Assembly (NCBI GenBank): GCA_003489085.1
Contig: DNJM01000171.1
Coordinates: 1 to 25,129 of the forward strand
Origin: Lachnospiraceae bacterium
Lineage (GTDB): Bacteria; Bacillota; Clostridia; Lachnospirales; Lachnospiraceae
Direction: 5' to 3'
Length of the DNA: 25,129 nucleotides
The notes beneath the pieces are model-generated. The model did no database searches, had not been told where the DNA came from, and saw only the letters and a program-made list of their open reading frames with translations. This document shows, piece after piece, positions 22,337 through 25,129 of the stretch. A program made the position numbers and the translations under genes. The stretch's first letter is position 1; each line of letters opens with the position of its first letter.

Positions 22337-25129
22337 ATGACAGCAACAAGTAATGAGACATACCAGCCAATGACGTTTGATGCGATCAAAATCGGCCTGG
22401 CATCGCCGGAGAAGATTCTGGAGTGGTCCCACGGCGAGGTAACCAAGCCGGAGACGATTAACTATAGAACGCTGAAGCCGGAACCGGACGGTCTGTTCTG
22501 TGAAAGAATCTTCGGACCGAGCAAGGACTGGGAGTGTCATTGTGGTAAGTATAAGAAAATTCGCTACAAAGGGGTCGTGTGCGACCGTTGTCGTGTTGAA
22601 GTAACCAAGGCAAGTGTACGCCGTGAGCGGATGGGGCATATCGACCTGGCCGCTCCGGTATCTCATATCTGGTACTTTAAAGGAATTCCGAGCCGGATGG
22701 GTCTGATTCTGGATCTGTCTCCGAGAACGCTGGAAAAGGAGCTTTATTTTGCATCTTATATCGTACTGGATCAAGGTAAGACCGGCTTAGAGTATAAGCA
22801 GGTGCTTTCCGAGGCGGAGTATCAGAAAGCACGCGAGGACTGGGGAAACGCATTCCGTGTCGGCATGGGCGCAGAGGCGATTCAGGAGCTTTTGCAGGCT
22901 ATTGATCTGGAGAAGGAATACGAAGAGCTTCAGAATGGTCTGAAAGGTGCTACCGGTCAGAAACGTGCAAGAATCGTAAAACGTCTGGAAGTGGTAGAGG
23001 CTTTCAGAGAGTCAGGAAACAAACCGGAATGGATGATTTTAAATGTGATCCCGGTTATCCCTCCGGATCTTCGCCCGATGGTTCAGCTGGACGGCGGTAG
23101 ATTCGCTACCTCTGACCTGAACGATCTGTACCGCAGAATCATCAACCGGAACAACCGTTTGAGAAGACTTCTGGAACTGGGTGCCCCGGATATCATTGTA
23201 AGAAATGAAAAGAGAATGCTGCAGGAGGCTGTTGATGCTTTGATCGATAATGGCCGCCGCGGACGTCCGGTTACAGGACCGGGAAACCGTGCGCTGAAGT
23301 CTCTTTCCGATATGTTAAAGGGTAAGTCCGGACGTTTCCGTCAGAACCTGCTTGGAAAACGTGTTGACTACTCCGGACGTTCCGTTATCGTCGTAGGACC
23401 GGAGCTGAAGATCTATCAGTGTGGTCTGCCGAAAGAAATGGCAATTGAGCTGTTTAAGCCATTTGTTATGAAGGAACTGGTATCCAACGGTACCGCGCAC
23501 AATATTAAAAATGCAAAGAAAATGGTAGAACGTCTTCAGCCGGAAGTATGGGATGTGCTGGAAGATGTAATTAAGGAGCATCCTGTTATGTTAAACCGTG
23601 CTCCTACACTGCACCGTCTGGGTATCCAGGCATTTGAACCGATTCTGGTAGAAGGTAAGGCAATCAAGCTGCATCCGTTGGTTTGTACCGCGTTCAATGC
23701 CGATTTCGATGGTGACCAGATGGCGGTTCATCTTCCGCTTTCCGTAGAAGCACAGGCGGAATGCCGATTCCTTCTGCTTTCTCCGAACAACCTGCTGAAA
23801 CCGTCAGACGGCGGTCCGGTAGCTGTACCTTCTCAGGATATGGTACTTGGTATCTATTACCTGACGCAGGAACGTCCGGGTGTAAAGGGCGAAGGAAAGT
23901 TCTTCAAGAGTGTAAATGAAGCGATTCTGGCATATGAAAACGGTGTTATTACATTGCACTCTAAAATTAAAGTGCGGATTCACAAGAATATGCCGGACGG
24001 TGAAGCGAAAACCGGTATCATTGATTCCACACTGGGACGTCTGTTATTTAATGAAATCATTCCGCAGGATCTGGGATTCGTGGATCGTTCCGTGCCGGGC
24101 AATGAGCTCCTTCCGGAGATTGATTTTCTGGTAGGCAAAAAGCAGCTGAAGAAGATACTGGAAAAGGTTATCAATACACATGGTGCAACGGCGACCGCAG
24201 AAGTACTGGACAATGTAAAGGCAATTGGTTATAAATACTCCACAAGAGCAGCTATGACCGTATCCATTTCCGATATGACCGTACCACCGCAGAAGCCGCA
24301 GATGATCCAGGAGGCGCAGGATACGGTAGACCGTATTACGAAGAACTTCAAGCGTGGTCTGATCACAGAAGAAGAGCGTTATAAAGAAGTTGTAGAGACC
24401 TGGAAGAATACGGATGAGAAGCTGACAGAAGCACTGCTTTCCGGTTTGGATAAGTACAATAATATTTATATGATGGCCGACTCCGGTGCCCGTGGTTCTG
24501 ATAAGCAGATCAAACAGCTGGCAGGTATGCGTGGTTTGATGGCGGATACAACAGGACGTACCATTGAGCTGCCGATCAAGTCCAACTTCCGTGAAGGTCT
24601 GGACGTACTGGAATATTTCATGTCTGCGCATGGCGCACGTAAGGGACTTTCCGATACGGCGCTCCGTACAGCCGACTCCGGTTATCTGACCAGACGTCTG
24701 GTTGATGTATCTCAGGAACTGTCTGTGCGTGATGTGGACTGTGCGGAACCGGGTGAAGAGATTCCGGGTATGTACGTACACGCATTTATGGATGGAAATG
24801 AGGAGATCGAAAGTCTGCAGGAACGTATTACAGGACGTTATACCTGCGAGACCATTAAGGATAAAGATGGAAATGTAATCGTAAAGGCAAATCATATGAT
24901 CACACCAAGACGTGCAGAACAGGTGATGAAGTTCGGTGTGGATGAGAATGGTGAGCCGCTTAAGAAGGTAAAGATCCGTACGATCTTAAGCTGCCGCAGC
25001 CGCAATGGTATCTGCGCGAAGTGCTATGGTGCCAACATGGCAACCGGAGAGCCGGTACAGATCGGAGAAGCAGTCGGAATTATCGCTGCACAGTCCATTG
25101 GAGAACCGGGTACCCAGCTGACCATGCGT
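22337..25129 (+). CDS. rpoC: DNA-directed RNA polymerase subunit beta' (RpoC), 3' part outside window
   Basis: The first 931 codons of the largest polymerase subunit; the reading frame is open to the last base of the window, so only about the last quarter is missing. The amino-terminal zinc ribbon has C67, C69, C82 and C85. The catalytic NADFDGD loop is at 454-460, with D456, D458 and D460 holding the magnesium. The visible sequence ends in AAQSIGEPGTQLTMR, just before the trigger loop. GAAGGGAGTG precedes the ATG. It is co-transcribed with rpoB. Confidence 0.97.
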   Translation, partial: MTATSNETYQPMTFDAIKIGLASPEKILEWSHGEVTKPETINYRTLKPEPDGLFCERIFGPSKDWECHCGKYKKIRYKGVVCDRCRVEVTKASVRRERMGHIDLAAPVSHIWYFKGIPSRMGLILDLSPRTLEKELYFASYIVLDQGKTGLEYKQVLSEAEYQKAREDWGNAFRVGMGAEAIQELLQAIDLEKEYEELQNGLKGATGQKRARIVKRLEVVEAFRESGNKPEWMILNVIPVIPPDLRPMVQLDGGRFATSDLNDLYRRIINRNNRLRRLLELGAPDIIVRNEKRMLQEAVDALIDNGRRGRPVTGPGNRALKSLSDMLKGKSGRFRQNLLGKRVDYSGRSVIVVGPELKIYQCGLPKEMAIELFKPFVMKELVSNGTAHNIKNAKKMVERLQPEVWDVLEDVIKEHPVMLNRAPTLHRLGIQAFEPILVEGKAIKLHPLVCTAFNADFDGDQMAVHLPLSVEAQAECRFLLLSPNNLLKPSDGGPVAVPSQDMVLGIYYLTQERPGVKGEGKFFKSVNEAILAYENGVITLHSKIKVRIHKNMPDGEAKTGIIDSTLGRLLFNEIIPQDLGFVDRSVPGNELLPEIDFLVGKKQLKKILEKVINTHGATATAEVLDNVKAIGYKYSTRAAMTVSISDMTVPPQKPQMIQEAQDTVDRITKNFKRGLITEEERYKEVVETWKNTDEKLTEALLSGLDKYNNIYMMADSGARGSDKQIKQLAGMRGLMADTTGRTIELPIKSNFREGLDVLEYFMSAHGARKGLSDTALRTADSGYLTRRLVDVSQELSVRDVDCAEPGEEIPGMYVHAFMDGNEEIESLQERITGRYTCETIKDKDGNVIVKANHMITPRRAEQVMKFGVDENGEPLKKVKIRTILSCRSRNGICAKCYGANMATGEPVQIGEAVGIIAAQSIGEPGTQLTMR

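Noticed and set aside
22073..22774. Minus-strand open frame (233 codons) across the rpoB-rpoC junction
   Set aside because: It lies opposite two certain genes, shows no family features and is explained by their codon bias.
23916..24134. Short plus-strand open frame inside rpoC, as a hint of an rpoC frameshift
   Set aside because: The rpoC frame is open from 22337 to 25129 with all catalytic motifs in phase, so this is just another frame.
24044..24895. Minus-strand open frame (283 codons) opposite rpoC
   Set aside because: It is antisense to conserved rpoC sequence; the translation is a low-quality His/Thr/Cys-rich protein without a start signal.

Overview
The window looks like a piece of a low-to-mid GC Firmicutes chromosome, most probably a gut Clostridia of the family Lachnospiraceae. 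The basis is the ribosomal and RNA polymerase protein sequences, AGGAGG-type ribosome binding sites, near-consensus sigma-A promoters, a long acidic RpoB tail and clostridial-type PssA and Psd. The genus cannot be fixed from sequence alone. No phage, IS element, CRISPR array, tRNA or rRNA was seen. Almost every gene is on the + strand; one regulator gene is on the - strand.

Region 1 (1-2586) is a membrane-lipid operon: a flippase-like integral membrane protein of the lysyl-PG-synthase TM family, then phosphatidylserine synthase (pssA) and phosphatidylserine decarboxylase (psd). The two enzymes make phosphatidylethanolamine from CDP-diacylglycerol.

Region 2 (2583-7093) is the translation/transcription cluster: rpmG-secE-nusG-rplK-rplA behind one strong promoter and closed by a terminator, then rplJ-rplL behind its own promoter and an L10-type leader with an attenuator. 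Two near-identical RNA folds, directly abutting the Shine-Dalgarno sequences of rplK and rplA, resemble the 23S rRNA site for ribosomal protein L1 and probably give L1 feedback control. A lone short-chain dehydrogenase gene, with its own promoter and a Fur-like operator, sits between rplA and rplJ.

Region 3 (7094-17389) is a nutrient-uptake block that separates rplJL from rpoBC. It holds a complete polar amino acid ABC importer (lipoprotein, two permeases, ATPase) with an M20D amidohydrolase gene inside the operon. A complete peptide-type (Opp/Dpp) ABC importer follows, with a terminator-like hairpin between its binding-protein gene and the rest. The layout suggests scavenging of peptides and N-acylated amino acids.

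Region 4 (17349-18140) has a strong two-way terminator and a convergent LytTR-type response regulator without a neighbouring kinase. Its receiver domain lacks the usual N-terminal acidic pair.

Region 5 (18259-25129) is rpoB with a strong promoter and structured leader, then rpoC, which runs off the window at codon 931. The most notable points are the paired L1 operators, the split of the rpl-rpo cluster by a transport island, the SDR gene with a Fur-like box, and the 5'-terminal hairpin of the rpoB leader.
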